Below are positions 27,534-36,713 of a DNA stretch of 64,000 nt, piece after piece. Each line of letters opens with the position of its first letter. Positions within the stretch are counted from its first letter, which is position 1. A program made the position numbers and the translations under genes. The DNA comes from Enterococcus_G camelliae (lineage in GTDB: Bacteria; Bacillota; Bacilli; Lactobacillales; Enterococcaceae), in assembly GCF_042685105.1 (NCBI RefSeq), contig NZ_JBHUMO010000013.1:1-64000 (forward strand), read 5' to 3'. The notes below the pieces were generated by a model. That model saw only the letters and a program-made list of their open reading frames with translations, searched no databases and had not been told where the DNA came from.

Positions 27534-27572
27534 ATGAAGGAGTACAACTGTACTCCTCATTGATTGATTATA
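27534..27572 (-). promoter_or_regulatory. -10 element and hairpin ahead of yqeG
   Basis: On the minus strand a TATAAT (27567-27572) is followed at once by ATGAGGAGTAC...GTACTCCTTCAT (27534-27560) and T6. The hairpin is a terminator for the upstream amidase gene, a leader element of the yqeG operon, or both. No good -35 is visible. Confidence 0.5.
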
Positions 27573-27599
27573 CATGATTTTTTGTTAAAATAAAAGATT

Positions 27600-29072
27600 T
27601 CAAGAGGATGAGCCAAGCTGAATGGTTGGATGGAGAAATTCAAATGCACCCGCACTCTCTAATTCATACCCTAACTGAAATAACAAATCTTCCCGCCCTT
27701 TGGCTGATTGCAATTGAATACCAAGTGGTAAGCCTTCTTTGGAACGTCCTACTGGTAAGCTAATGGCCGGCTGACCTGTTAGATTCGCTAGTTGAGTATA
27801 AGGCGTCAAATGCAAACTTTTTTCAAACATTTGATATACCACTTCCTCCGTTTGCGAAAAAGGAAGATCAGCAATGACCTGCAATTGGTTTCTTATTGCA
27901 TCACTTTGCAAATCATCTGTCAGTTTTGGTGCAATCGTTGTCGAGGTTGGGGATAATAAAACATCATACTTTTGGAAGAAAGTCTCCATTTGAACGGCTG
28001 CTTTATCCCAGACATTTAGGGATTCCACATAGTCTGCTGCATACATTTTCTTACCAGATTGATAAATGCCCCAAGTCATAAGTTCCATATCCTCAATTGT
28101 CAGTTTTCGATTGAACTGCTTTTCAACAGATGCAAACATTGCTGCCGTATCAGCACCATTCATGCGATAATAGGCCTGAATCAATTGTTTTCCATCAATC
28201 GGATAACTTATTTCATCTACTTCATGTTTGTTTTGAATAAGAAGATCAATTGTTTTTTGGACAGTCTGCTTTGCATCTTCACTTACCCTATTGCCGATTG
28301 GTGAAGCAGTAAAAAAACCAATTTTTAATTTTTTCCCACTGGTTGCTTGGTTTTGTGACCATTCTGCATAAGGTGCTTGGTAAGGGGATTGATTTGTTTT
28401 ATCCCGTAAAGCATAGAATAGTTTTTCTGTGTCACGCATGGAACGAGTTAACGCAAAACTAACAGAAGCACCTTGCCACGATCGATAGTCACCTGGCCCA
28501 ACTGGCATCACCCCTCGACTAGGTTTTAATCCAATTAACCCAGTAAAAGAAGCGGGAATTCGTATTGATCCCCCACCATCACTGGCAGTAGCTATCGGAA
28601 ACATTCCTGAGGCAACCGCCGCTGCTGCACCACCACTTGATCCACCAGGTGAATAACTTAGATTCCAAGGATTCTTAGTTTCTCCATATAGTTGGGGATC
28701 CGTCACATTCTTAAACCCAAACTCTGGTGCATTGGTTTGCCCTAGAGGGACAAAGCCAAGTGTTTCCAATCTATTGACAAATTGACTGGTTGAATAAGAA
28801 TGTACAGATTCGAATAATTTAGAACTTGCCGTTGCCGGCCAGCCTTTTTTCGTATGACCAAGCATCTTTAAGGGAATTGGTAACCCCGCAAAAGGGAGGG
28901 TTTCCCAGTCGGTATCCATTAGTTGTTTCTTATATTCTTCTCCATCATATGTAACCAAGGAATTGAGTAGGGGATTTTGCACTGCAATGGTTTTACCCCA
29001 TTCATCAATCAGTTCATTGTGACTGATTTTTTTTGTTTTAAGCAAATTTACCCATGATAATGTATCGTACAT
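27600..29072 (-). CDS. Amidase-signature family protein
   Basis: This 490 aa protein belongs to the amidase signature family. The glycine/serine-rich core is SPGGSSGGAAAAVASGM and the second serine block is SDGGGSIRIPASFTG; the catalytic lysine is probably in the LPIPLKML stretch. It is not GatA: no gatC or gatB is nearby and the sequence is closer to amidases annotated as cyclic-dimer or 6-aminohexanoate hydrolase types. The natural substrate is unknown. It is monocistronic or follows the thioesterase gene by 48 bases. Confidence 0.88.
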   Translation of the reverse strand: MYDTLSWVNLLKTKKISHNELIDEWGKTIAVQNPLLNSLVTYDGEEYKKQLMDTDWETLPFAGLPIPLKMLGHTKKGWPATASSKLFESVHSYSTSQFVNRLETLGFVPLGQTNAPEFGFKNVTDPQLYGETKNPWNLSYSPGGSSGGAAAAVASGMFPIATASDGGGSIRIPASFTGLIGLKPSRGVMPVGPGDYRSWQGASVSFALTRSMRDTEKLFYALRDKTNQSPYQAPYAEWSQNQATSGKKLKIGFFTASPIGNRVSEDAKQTVQKTIDLLIQNKHEVDEISYPIDGKQLIQAYYRMNGADTAAMFASVEKQFNRKLTIEDMELMTWGIYQSGKKMYAADYVESLNVWDKAAVQMETFFQKYDVLLSPTSTTIAPKLTDDLQSDAIRNQLQVIADLPFSQTEEVVYQMFEKSLHLTPYTQLANLTGQPAISLPVGRSKEGLPLGIQLQSAKGREDLLFQLGYELESAGAFEFLHPTIQLGSSS

Positions 29073-29120
29073 ACGTTCACCTTTCTAAAAAAACCATTGA
29101 AAAATTTAAAGCGTTATCAT

Positions 29121-29654
29121 CTATTCTGACCAAGGGAGCTCAATTGATAGATTTTGTTGAAATTGCTTTGCTTCTTTCCTCTCAAGCACTTTTTTCTCCC
29201 GTCTTTGTTCATATCCCTCACAAACTGCTTTTTCTTCAGCACTTTCTGGAACAACAAACGGTACTTGAAAATTTGGATCTTCATTCATAAACGAAACAAT
29301 CGCCACATAAGTAATAAAGCAGCTGGCCGCTAAATAGCGTTCCCCTGTAACTAAATCCTCACCGATTACTTTGACAAAGACCTCCATTGAACGGTGATGG
29401 ACACCAGAAATAAAACTTTCCACACAACAAGAATGATTGGCATGCAAAGGATGTAGAAAATTTAAATGGTCAACAGATGCCGTTACTGCACCTCTTCGAC
29501 AATGGCGCGAGACCGAAATAGATGCCGCATCATCAATATATGTCATCAATTTACCACCAAATAGATACCCAAAAGGATTTAGATCAAAAGGAAAGACCCG
29601 ATGTGTTTGAATAACTTTTGATTCTTTACAATATTTTGTTTCCAATTCTTCCAC
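29121..29654 (-). CDS. Hotdog-fold acyl-CoA thioesterase (YkhA-like)
   Basis: This 177 aa protein has the acyl-CoA thioesterase hotdog features: a short N-terminus, FDLNPFGYLFGGKLMTYIDD, AASISVSRHCRRGAVTASVDHL, and GVHHRSMEV. It should hydrolyse acyl-CoA esters; chain-length preference cannot be read from sequence. The C-terminal ~40 residues are charged and helical. It lies 48 bases upstream of the amidase gene on the same strand. Confidence 0.88.
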   Translation of the reverse strand: MEELETKYCKESKVIQTHRVFPFDLNPFGYLFGGKLMTYIDDAASISVSRHCRRGAVTASVDHLNFLHPLHANHSCCVESFISGVHHRSMEVFVKVIGEDLVTGERYLAASCFITYVAIVSFMNEDPNFQVPFVVPESAEEKAVCEGYEQRREKKVLERKEAKQFQQNLSIELPWSE

Positions 29655-29695
29655 CTCTTACGTTCAGTATAGCATAGTCCCTCTCATGTAATGTA

Positions 29696-29746
29696 GTGAA
29701 AAAAGCTCTAAAACTAGTTTTTTACTAGCTTCAGAGCTTTGCTTGT
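29696..29746 (-). terminator. Terminator after the amino-acid transporter genes
   Basis: AAAGCTCTGAAGCTAGT pairs with ACTAGTTTTAGAGCTTTT and ends in a T run on the minus strand, just below the permease stop codon. Confidence 0.85.
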
Positions 29747-29759
29747 GCGAAAGTATTCT

Positions 29760-30455
29760 TTAACGAACTTTCACAAATCCTTTTCCTAATTTATTTTCCC
29801 ATAACTTCAATAATTGAGAAGTCACAAACGTCATAAAGAAATAAATAATTGCTGCCACATAGAGTGGTTTTAAGGGAATGAACGAAGAGGTAATAACAAT
29901 CTGTGCACTGTTCATTAACTCATAGATACCTAATGTAGATAATAAAGAGGAATCTTTTATTAAAACGATAAATTCATTTCCCAAAGCCGGCAAAATATTT
30001 CTTAGTGCTTGCGGAAAAACGATGAAGCGCATTGTTTGTGAACCATTCATCCCTAAAGAGCGAGCTGCTTCAAACTGTCCACTACTGACCGCATTGATTC
30101 CTGCACGAACAATTTCAGCTACGTATGCTCCTGAGTTCATCGACAATGCCAAAATTCCTGGAAATAAGCGACTGAAATCGATTTGTAAGACACCAATGGT
30201 AATTGGCGGTAGTGTCACTACTTGGTGAAATAACCCATTGGCAATTAAAATTTGTACTAACATTGGTGTTCCACGAAAAATAGCGATATACGTGGATGCA
30301 ACCCATTTTAAAGGAGCAAGTGAGGAGCGCTTCATCAAGGCCAATAAGATACCAAAGAAAGTTCCAAAAAATATTGTAATGATTGAAATCATTAATGTAA
30401 TCACTGACCCTGAAACAAAGTAGGAATAATACTCCTTTAAAAATGAATAATCCAT
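29760..30455 (-). CDS. Polar amino-acid ABC transporter permease
   Basis: This is a 231 aa inner-membrane subunit of the HisM/GlnP type. It has about five hydrophobic segments, the N-terminal YYSYFVSGSVITLMIS stretch, and the EAA loop EAARSLGMNGSQTMRFIVFPQ. It should form a homodimeric channel for a polar amino acid. It lies 16 bases after the binding-protein gene. No ATPase gene follows: a terminator comes directly after it. Confidence 0.93.
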   Translation of the reverse strand: MDYSFLKEYYSYFVSGSVITLMISIITIFFGTFFGILLALMKRSSLAPLKWVASTYIAIFRGTPMLVQILIANGLFHQVVTLPPITIGVLQIDFSRLFPGILALSMNSGAYVAEIVRAGINAVSSGQFEAARSLGMNGSQTMRFIVFPQALRNILPALGNEFIVLIKDSSLLSTLGIYELMNSAQIVITSSFIPLKPLYVAAIIYFFMTFVTSQLLKLWENKLGKGFVKVR

Positions 30456-30471
30456 ATGCTACCCTCTTCTC

Positions 30472-31326
30472 TTATTTTGATGCATTTTCGTTTGCTAAAT
30501 CGGTATTTTTTTGTACATATTCTTTAATTGTTCCATCTTCAATCATTTTTTTCAAAATGGTGTCTATTTTTTCCGTCAACTTGGTACTTCCTTTTGGTAA
30601 AGCAATGGCGTATGCATCTCCCTCAGATGTTTCTAACTTGGCATCAGCAATCGCTAAATCATCATTTTGCGCCACATAAGATTTTGCTACGGCACTCTCA
30701 ACCACTGCAGCATCAATCGAATTTTGTTTTAGCTCAACCATCAAATTGGGGACCTTTGCTAAAGAAACAATTTGGGAATCTGGCAATTGATCTTTGACAA
30801 TGGATTCTTGAATGGAACCTTTTTGTGCACCAACTTTTTTATTTGCTAAGCTATCAAGAGTCGTATATTTGTTCGTATTTGCTTTATTGACTACCACCAA
30901 TTGTTCTGGTGAAAAATAATTGACTGAGAAATTAAAAGTTTTCTTTCGTTTATCTGTTGCAGAAATACCAGAAACAGCAATGTCAACTTGACCTTGTTCC
31001 AAAGAGGCTAAGACTGCATTAAAGTCCATATCGACATATTCAACCTTTACCCCAAGTTCCTTGCCAATTGCATTCATCATATCAATATCAGCACCCACAA
31101 TTTGATCTTTGCCATTGACCATTGCATGAAATTCAAAGGGCGCAAAGTCTGCGGATGTCCCGACCTTTATGATTCCAGCTTTTTCAATTTTACTCCACTG
31201 ATCAGCTGCATCTGTCGTTTTTGATTCTCCGGATGAACTTGATGTACCCGATTTCGATGATGAGCCACAAGCTCCTAAAATAAAAATCGAAGCAATTCCT
31301 ACTAAACTTAATAATCCCTTTTTCAT
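30472..31326 (-). CDS. Amino-acid ABC transporter substrate-binding lipoprotein
   Basis: This 284 aa family 3 solute-binding protein has a lipoprotein signal peptide (lipobox LGAC, Cys20) and a serine-rich linker. The binding domain holds GTSADFAPFEF and AVSGISATDKRKKTFNFS, typical of polar amino-acid binders. It is attached to the outer face of the membrane and feeds the permease encoded just downstream. The ligand cannot be told from sequence. The AT-rich region 31327-31450 upstream has -10-like TATAAT/GATAAT elements but no clear -35. Confidence 0.93.
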   Translation of the reverse strand: MKKGLLSLVGIASIFILGACGSSSKSGTSSSSGESKTTDAADQWSKIEKAGIIKVGTSADFAPFEFHAMVNGKDQIVGADIDMMNAIGKELGVKVEYVDMDFNAVLASLEQGQVDIAVSGISATDKRKKTFNFSVNYFSPEQLVVVNKANTNKYTTLDSLANKKVGAQKGSIQESIVKDQLPDSQIVSLAKVPNLMVELKQNSIDAAVVESAVAKSYVAQNDDLAIADAKLETSEGDAYAIALPKGSTKLTEKIDTILKKMIEDGTIKEYVQKNTDLANENASK

Positions 31327-31452
31327 TTTGTTCTCCCCTTTTATTTTTATGCAATAATTTTAATATTTTTTAATATATATGCATATTATCATAAAATAAA
31401 AGGAAAATAAAGCATATTTTAAATTTTTTTTGGTATTATATACATATTTATT

Positions 31453-31502
31453 CAAAAAAAGATTTATGAGGAAAGAATTCCTTTCCTCATAAATCTTTTT
31501 AA
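31453..31502 (-). terminator. Terminator of the fab-acc operon
   Basis: A near-perfect long stem, AAAGATTTATGAGGAAAG against CTTTCCTCATAAATCTTT with an AATT loop, ends in T5 just after accA. Confidence 0.93.
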
Positions 31503-31508
31503 TAATGA

Positions 31509-32294
31509 TTAATAATTTCTGAAACGCTCGTATCTTTTTTCAATGCGAAGGTCATCATCCACTGCCATTAATTCGTTTAATTTACGTAGAATATCACTTT
31601 TCAACCGTTGCATAATTTCTGTTGAAGATAAGGGACGTCCACGAAATGTTTCAGGGATTACACGTTCAACTATGCCCATTTCTTTTAGTTCTTTGGCCGT
31701 TATTTTCATTAATTGCGCTGCTTCATTCGCTCGTTTGCCATCTTTCCATAAAATGGAAGCAAATCCTTCAGGAGACAAAATTGCATAAATGGAATGTTCC
31801 AACATCCAAACCTCATCTGCAAGAGCAAGTGCTAAGGCTCCCCCACTACCACCTTCACCAATGATAATTGAAAGAATTGGGATATGTAAATCGGACATTT
31901 CTAATAAGTTGCGGGCAATTGCTTCCCCCTCACCACGCTCTTCGGCTCCAATGCCGCAGAATGCTCCAGCCGTATTAATCAACGTAATAATCGGGCGTTG
32001 GAATTTTTCAGCTTGCTTCATCAATCTCAAGGCTTTACGATAGCCTTCGGGATGGGGAGAACCAAAGTTTCTTCTGAGATTTTCCGTTAGATTTTTCCCT
32101 TTTTGGATACCAATAATTGTCACCGGTTTTCCAGCTATAAAAGCAATCCCACCAATGATTGCCTCATCATCGCCATATAGTCGATCACCATGAAATTCTT
32201 GAAACCCATCTGAGATTTGGTGAATTATTTCTAAGGATGTCATTCTCTCTTTGTCTCGGGCTAGCGCCACAATTTCATAGGCTTGTTTTTCCAT
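31509..32294 (-). CDS. accA: Acetyl-CoA carboxylase, carboxyltransferase alpha subunit
   Basis: AccA with AccD moves carboxyl from biotin to acetyl-CoA, giving malonyl-CoA. Typical blocks are EFHGDRLYGDDEAIIGG, FGSPHPEGYRKALRLM and SIIIGEGGSGGALALA. I start at the ATG at 32294 (MEKQAYEIVALARD, 261 aa); a TTG three codons upstream is possible. It almost abuts accD and is the last gene of the operon. Confidence 0.97.
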   Translation of the reverse strand: MEKQAYEIVALARDKERMTSLEIIHQISDGFQEFHGDRLYGDDEAIIGGIAFIAGKPVTIIGIQKGKNLTENLRRNFGSPHPEGYRKALRLMKQAEKFQRPIITLINTAGAFCGIGAEERGEGEAIARNLLEMSDLHIPILSIIIGEGGSGGALALALADEVWMLEHSIYAILSPEGFASILWKDGKRANEAAQLMKITAKELKEMGIVERVIPETFRGRPLSSTEIMQRLKSDILRKLNELMAVDDDLRIEKRYERFRNY

Positions 32295-32296
32295 AC

Positions 32297-33157
32297 CTAC
32301 CAAGCCCCCTTCTGATGCATTCGCAGCAATTCAGATAGTTTTGTTTTGATTTCTAATCTTGGGACAATCTGATCAATAAAGCCGTGCTTTAATAAAAATT
32401 CCGCTTTTTGAAAATCTTCTGGTAGTTCTTGTTTGATTGTTTGTTCAATGACTCGTCTACCCGCAAAGCCAATTAGAGCTTGAGGCTCTGCTAAGATAAT
32501 GTCACCTTCCATCGCAAAACTGGCGGTCACTCCACCGGTTGTGGGATCTGTCAGGAACGCAATATACAGCAATCCTTCATTACTATGACGCTTGACGGCT
32601 GCTGAGATCTTAGCCATCTGCATCAATGAAAAAATCCCTTCTTGCATGCGTGCACCTCCAGAAGCTGTAAAAAGGACTACAGGCAGTTTTTCACTTGTTG
32701 CACGCTCAAATAGGCGTGTAATTTTTTCTCCGACCACAGTCCCCATGCTTCCCATGATAAAATGTGAGTCCATAATACCAATTGCTAGCGGTTGTTGATC
32801 AATCATTGCTTTTCCTGTCAACACCGCTTCATTCAAGTGTGTCTGTTCTTGCGCTTTGGCAATTTTCTCAAGGTACCCAGGAAAATGCAATGGATCTTCA
32901 GTTGCAAGGGACTCATTCCATTCTTCAAAACTTTGACTGTCAATCACTAATGCTAATCTTTCCCATGCACGTATGCGAAAGTTATAACCACAATTGGGGC
33001 AGACCTTTTCAACCCCCATTTCTTTTGTATACAAGATATGTTTGCAACTTGGACATTTCGCCCACATGTTATCAGGAACGGTAGGTTCATGATTGGTTGG
33101 TTGATTTCTATTTGGCGAGATTCGAATATAGTCTTTTTTCTTCTTGAATAATGCCAT
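32297..33157 (-). CDS. accD: Acetyl-CoA carboxylase, carboxyltransferase beta subunit
   Basis: AccD (286 aa) pairs with AccA. It carries the N-terminal four-cysteine zinc ribbon CPSCKHILYTKEM...CPNCGYNFR and the crotonase-like core with FTASGGARMQEG and TDPTTGGVTASFAM. It follows accC by 12 bases. Confidence 0.97.
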   Translation of the reverse strand: MALFKKKKDYIRISPNRNQPTNHEPTVPDNMWAKCPSCKHILYTKEMGVEKVCPNCGYNFRIRAWERLALVIDSQSFEEWNESLATEDPLHFPGYLEKIAKAQEQTHLNEAVLTGKAMIDQQPLAIGIMDSHFIMGSMGTVVGEKITRLFERATSEKLPVVLFTASGGARMQEGIFSLMQMAKISAAVKRHSNEGLLYIAFLTDPTTGGVTASFAMEGDIILAEPQALIGFAGRRVIEQTIKQELPEDFQKAEFLLKHGFIDQIVPRLEIKTKLSELLRMHQKGAW

Positions 33158-33169
33158 TACGCTTCACCT

Positions 33170-34534
33170 CTAATCTTCAGCTTGCCAATTCGGTAAAAAA
33201 TCTTCTTGTAAAAAAGCAGTTGTGTAGTCTCCTGCTATAATATTGGGATGACTGATCAAATCCATTTGAAATTCCGCATTGGTTTGAACGCCATCTGTAA
33301 TTAGCTCGCCCAGCGCTCGTTGCATTTTCATTAAGGCCTCGAATCTCGTTTCTCCATGAACAATGATTTTTGCAATCATCGAATCATAAAATGGAGGGAT
33401 TGTATAACCCGAATACATCGCACTATCAACACGTAACCCCATTCCCCCACTTGGTAGCAATAAATTGGTTATTTTGCCTGGAGAAGGAGCAAAATGAAAG
33501 GCAGGATTTTCCGCATTGATTCGACATTCTATAGCATGACCTGAAAAGTGAATAGCCGCTTGTTGCAAATTTAATGGTTGCCCATCCGCAATTTCAATTT
33601 GTTTCTTAACAATATCAATGCCCGTGACCATTTCTGTCACAGGGTGTTCGACCTGTATGCGAGTATTCATTTCCATAAAATAGAAATTGCCTTGTTCGTC
33701 TCGTAAAAATTCAATGGTTCCAGCATTTTGGTATTGAACCGCTTGGGCTGCTCTGACTGCTAGCTCTCCAACATATGCGCGATCATTCGCAGAGAGTGCT
33801 ATCGAAGGAGATTCTTCCAGAACTTTTTGATTGTTTCGTTGTAACGAACAATCCCGTTCACCCAAATGAATGATGGAACCGAACTCATCTCCTAATATTT
33901 GAACTTCAATATGTCGTGCTGGGTAAATAATTTTTTCCATATACATATCGCCATTCCCAAAGGCCGCTCGTGCTTCTTGTTGAGCGGATGAAAACAAGTT
34001 TGCTAATTCTGAGGAATTTGGAACTTTTCGAATTCCTTTTCCTCCCCCGCCGGCAGCAGCCTTTAACATCACCGGATAACCAATCTCTTCTGCCAAATTA
34101 AGAGCTTCTTCAACCGTGTTTAAAACACCATGAGAACCAGGAATCACTGGTACATCGGCCTCAATCATCAGTTGACGCGCATGAATTTTATTTCCCATTT
34201 CATCAATTGTATGACTATTAGGGCCGATAAATTTTATCTGACACTCCTCACACATTTCAGCAAAACGACTATTTTCAGATAAAAATCCAAAACCCGGATG
34301 AATGGCTTCTGCTTTCGTAACAATCGCCGCACTTAAAATTTGTTGTACATTTAAGTACGAGTCTGTTGCTTTGGCGGGACCAATACAAATTGCTTCATCA
34401 GCTAATTCTGTATGAAATGCTTCACGGTCAGCCTCCGAGTAAACAGCGACCGTTCGAATGCCTAATTCTCGACAAGCTCGAATGATTCGAACAGCAATTT
34501 CTCCGCGATTTGCAATCAATATTTTTGAAAACAT
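33170..34534 (-). CDS. accC: Acetyl-CoA carboxylase, biotin carboxylase subunit
   Basis: AccC (454 aa) uses ATP and bicarbonate to carboxylate biotin on AccB. The N-terminal biotin carboxylase fold starts MFSKILIANRGEIAVRIIRA. The ATP-grasp has the glycine loop KAAAGGGGKGIR, and the catalytic core is FMEMNTRIQVEHPVTE. It lies 8 bases after fabZ in the operon. Confidence 0.98.
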   Translation of the reverse strand: MFSKILIANRGEIAVRIIRACRELGIRTVAVYSEADREAFHTELADEAICIGPAKATDSYLNVQQILSAAIVTKAEAIHPGFGFLSENSRFAEMCEECQIKFIGPNSHTIDEMGNKIHARQLMIEADVPVIPGSHGVLNTVEEALNLAEEIGYPVMLKAAAGGGGKGIRKVPNSSELANLFSSAQQEARAAFGNGDMYMEKIIYPARHIEVQILGDEFGSIIHLGERDCSLQRNNQKVLEESPSIALSANDRAYVGELAVRAAQAVQYQNAGTIEFLRDEQGNFYFMEMNTRIQVEHPVTEMVTGIDIVKKQIEIADGQPLNLQQAAIHFSGHAIECRINAENPAFHFAPSPGKITNLLLPSGGMGLRVDSAMYSGYTIPPFYDSMIAKIIVHGETRFEALMKMQRALGELITDGVQTNAEFQMDLISHPNIIAGDYTTAFLQEDFLPNWQAED

Positions 34535-34542
34535 GTATTCAC

Positions 34543-34971
34543 CTATCCAATCATAAAAGTTAGCTCTGCTTCTGCTACTTTTTTTCCATCAACTTTGGCA
34601 ATTCCTTTGCCTACCCCTGCGTTGGCTTTTATTTTTACAATCTCAACTTCTAAAAATAATGTATCACCAGGAGTCACTTTTTGGCGAAATTTGGCTTTAT
34701 CAATCCCGCCAAAGTAAGCCGTCTTCCCTTTAAAATTAGCCATCGATAATAAAGCAATAGCACCAGCTTGAGCCATTGCTTCCAATATTAAAACTCCAGG
34801 CATCACCGGTTCGTGGGGAAAATGGCCTTGAAAAAAAGGCTCATTGATCGTAACATTTTTTTTGGCAATGATCCGTTCACCAACAATTAATTCCTCCACT
34901 CGATCGATGAATAGCATTGGATATCGGTGAGGAAGAATCTCTTTAATTTCATTAATTGATAGACTTGTCAT
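34543..34971 (-). CDS. fabZ: 3-hydroxyacyl-ACP dehydratase FabZ
   Basis: FabZ (142 aa) dehydrates 3-hydroxyacyl-ACP in elongation. The hotdog motifs are ILPHRYPMLFIDRV and the active-site FQGHFPHEPVMPGVLILEAMAQ region, with its His and Glu. Enterococci often carry a second dehydratase/isomerase (FabN) elsewhere for unsaturated chains; this one is in the main operon and is probably the plain dehydratase. Confidence 0.96.
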   Translation of the reverse strand: MTSLSINEIKEILPHRYPMLFIDRVEELIVGERIIAKKNVTINEPFFQGHFPHEPVMPGVLILEAMAQAGAIALLSMANFKGKTAYFGGIDKAKFRQKVTPGDTLFLEVEIVKIKANAGVGKGIAKVDGKKVAEAELTFMIG

Positions 34972-34974
34972 AGA

Positions 34975-35463
34975 CTAGTTCTCCTTTATTTGAATCAAGG
35001 GTTGCCCAAATTCAACTACTTCTTCATTTTCAACTAAAATGGCAGTTATCTCTCCATTTACGTCACTAACAATTTCATTCATCACTTTCATTGCCTCAAT
35101 AATACAAAGAATTTCACCCGCTTTTACCTGCTCCCCAACCTGTTTGAAAACAGCTTTATCCGGGCTAGGTTTTAAATAAACTACACCAACCAACGGCGAA
35201 GAAATAACGTGGCCTTCACTGTCAATAATGGTTGGCTCATCATCCATTTCAACCTGAGTAAGAATCGAGGTTTCTAAATTGTTAGCCGGTACCACGGACG
35301 AATTTTTCACTTCCAAATGAGGCAATCCTTCTGTTTGACTGGCTAATCCGCATTGTTGATTTTTATTTAAATACAATTCAAATTGTTGATCTTTTAAGCG
35401 AAATTCAGTCAATTCTGATTGATTAATCATGGTAACTATTTCTTTTATCTCTGAGAAGTTCAT
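34975..35463 (-). CDS. accB: Acetyl-CoA carboxylase, biotin carboxyl carrier protein
   Basis: AccB (162 aa) carries the biotin between AccC and AccA-AccD. The C-terminal biotinyl domain has the lysine in IEAMKVMNEI. The N-terminal ~80 residues form a helix and a linker. I start at the ATG at 35463, whose bases overlap the fabF stop codon (ATGA), with GGGGAG upstream. Confidence 0.96.
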   Translation of the reverse strand: MNFSEIKEIVTMINQSELTEFRLKDQQFELYLNKNQQCGLASQTEGLPHLEVKNSSVVPANNLETSILTQVEMDDEPTIIDSEGHVISSPLVGVVYLKPSPDKAVFKQVGEQVKAGEILCIIEAMKVMNEIVSDVNGEITAILVENEEVVEFGQPLIQIKEN

Positions 35464-36701
35464 TCTGCAGCTCCCCATTTCTTCATCAAAATAACGGCAT
35501 TATGTCCCCCAAATCCCAAAGAATCACTTAAAGCATAGTCAAAGTTTGCCTCGATACTCGTGTTTTTGACCACATTTAATTCAATGGCTGGATCTTGTTC
35601 TTCTATATTAATATTTGGTGGAATAAATTGATGTTGTAAGGCAAGTAGTGTGGCAATCGCTTCAACCCCACCTGCAGCACCTAATAAATGACCAGTCATG
35701 GACTTAGTACTACTAACATACGTGTTCATGTAGGAGTCACCCAAACCATATTGGATAGCTGTGGCCTCCGCACCATCATTTGTTGGTGTACTGGTTCCAT
35801 GAGCATTAATATACCCCACTTGCTCTGGTTGAATCTTCGCTTCTGAAATGGCTTGTTGAATTGCTTTGCCCGCACCGGATCCATCTGGATTGGGTGCAGT
35901 CATATGGTATGCATCACAAGTCGCACCATAACCGACTACCTCTGCTAAAATAGTAGCACCTCGTTTTTGTGCATGCTCCAAAGATTCCATTAAGACCACA
36001 CCGGCACCTTCACCCATAACAAAGCCACTTCTCTCTTTATCAAATGGAATGGATGCTCGATTTGGATCTTCAGCCGTAGTCAAGGCTGTTAAAGAAGCAA
36101 AGCCAGCAATTCCAATTTCGCAAATCGTGGCCTCAGCCCCACCTGCTAGAATGAAATCTGAATACCCGTGCTTTATATTACGAAATGCTTCTCCAATTGC
36201 ATTCGTTCCAGTCGCACAAGCCGTGACAGGTGAATAGCAAACACCTTTGGCACCAACACGCATCGCGATGTTTCCTGAAACCATATTTACAATAGAAAGT
36301 GGAACAAACATTGGTGACACTCGTTGTGGTCCTTTGGCATTCATTCGTGTCACTTGATCTTGGATAGTTGGTAATCCACCAATACCAGAACCAATAATCA
36401 CACCAAATCGATCAGCATCCACTTGCTCTGCTTGAAAATTAGCCATTTTTAGTGCATCTAATGCAGCATGGATGCCATAAATTGAGAACATTTCCATTCG
36501 TTTTGCATCTTTTTTTGTAAAATACTTCTCTAAAGGAAAATCTTTCACTTCTCCAGCTACATGTATTCCTGTACCTTCTGCAGCGAATTTGGTGATTGGA
36601 CCAATCCCATTGGTTCCTTCTTTTAAACTAGTCAAAAAAGAGTCTGCATCATTTCCAATTGGAGAAACGACTCCAAATCCTGTAATTACTACTCGATTCA
36701 T
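35460..36701 (-). CDS. fabF: 3-oxoacyl-ACP synthase II FabF
   Basis: FabF (413 aa) is the elongating condensing enzyme. The catalytic cysteine is in VTACATGTNAIGEA, the two histidines in NAHGTSTPTND and MTGHLLGAAGG. It follows fabG by 12 bases. Enterococci usually also have a second condensing enzyme (FabO) elsewhere for unsaturated chains. Confidence 0.97.
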   Translation of the reverse strand: MNRVVITGFGVVSPIGNDADSFLTSLKEGTNGIGPITKFAAEGTGIHVAGEVKDFPLEKYFTKKDAKRMEMFSIYGIHAALDALKMANFQAEQVDADRFGVIIGSGIGGLPTIQDQVTRMNAKGPQRVSPMFVPLSIVNMVSGNIAMRVGAKGVCYSPVTACATGTNAIGEAFRNIKHGYSDFILAGGAEATICEIGIAGFASLTALTTAEDPNRASIPFDKERSGFVMGEGAGVVLMESLEHAQKRGATILAEVVGYGATCDAYHMTAPNPDGSGAGKAIQQAISEAKIQPEQVGYINAHGTSTPTNDGAEATAIQYGLGDSYMNTYVSSTKSMTGHLLGAAGGVEAIATLLALQHQFIPPNINIEEQDPAIELNVVKNTSIEANFDYALSDSLGFGGHNAVILMKKWGAAE

Positions 36702-36713
36702 TTTTTTCCTCCT

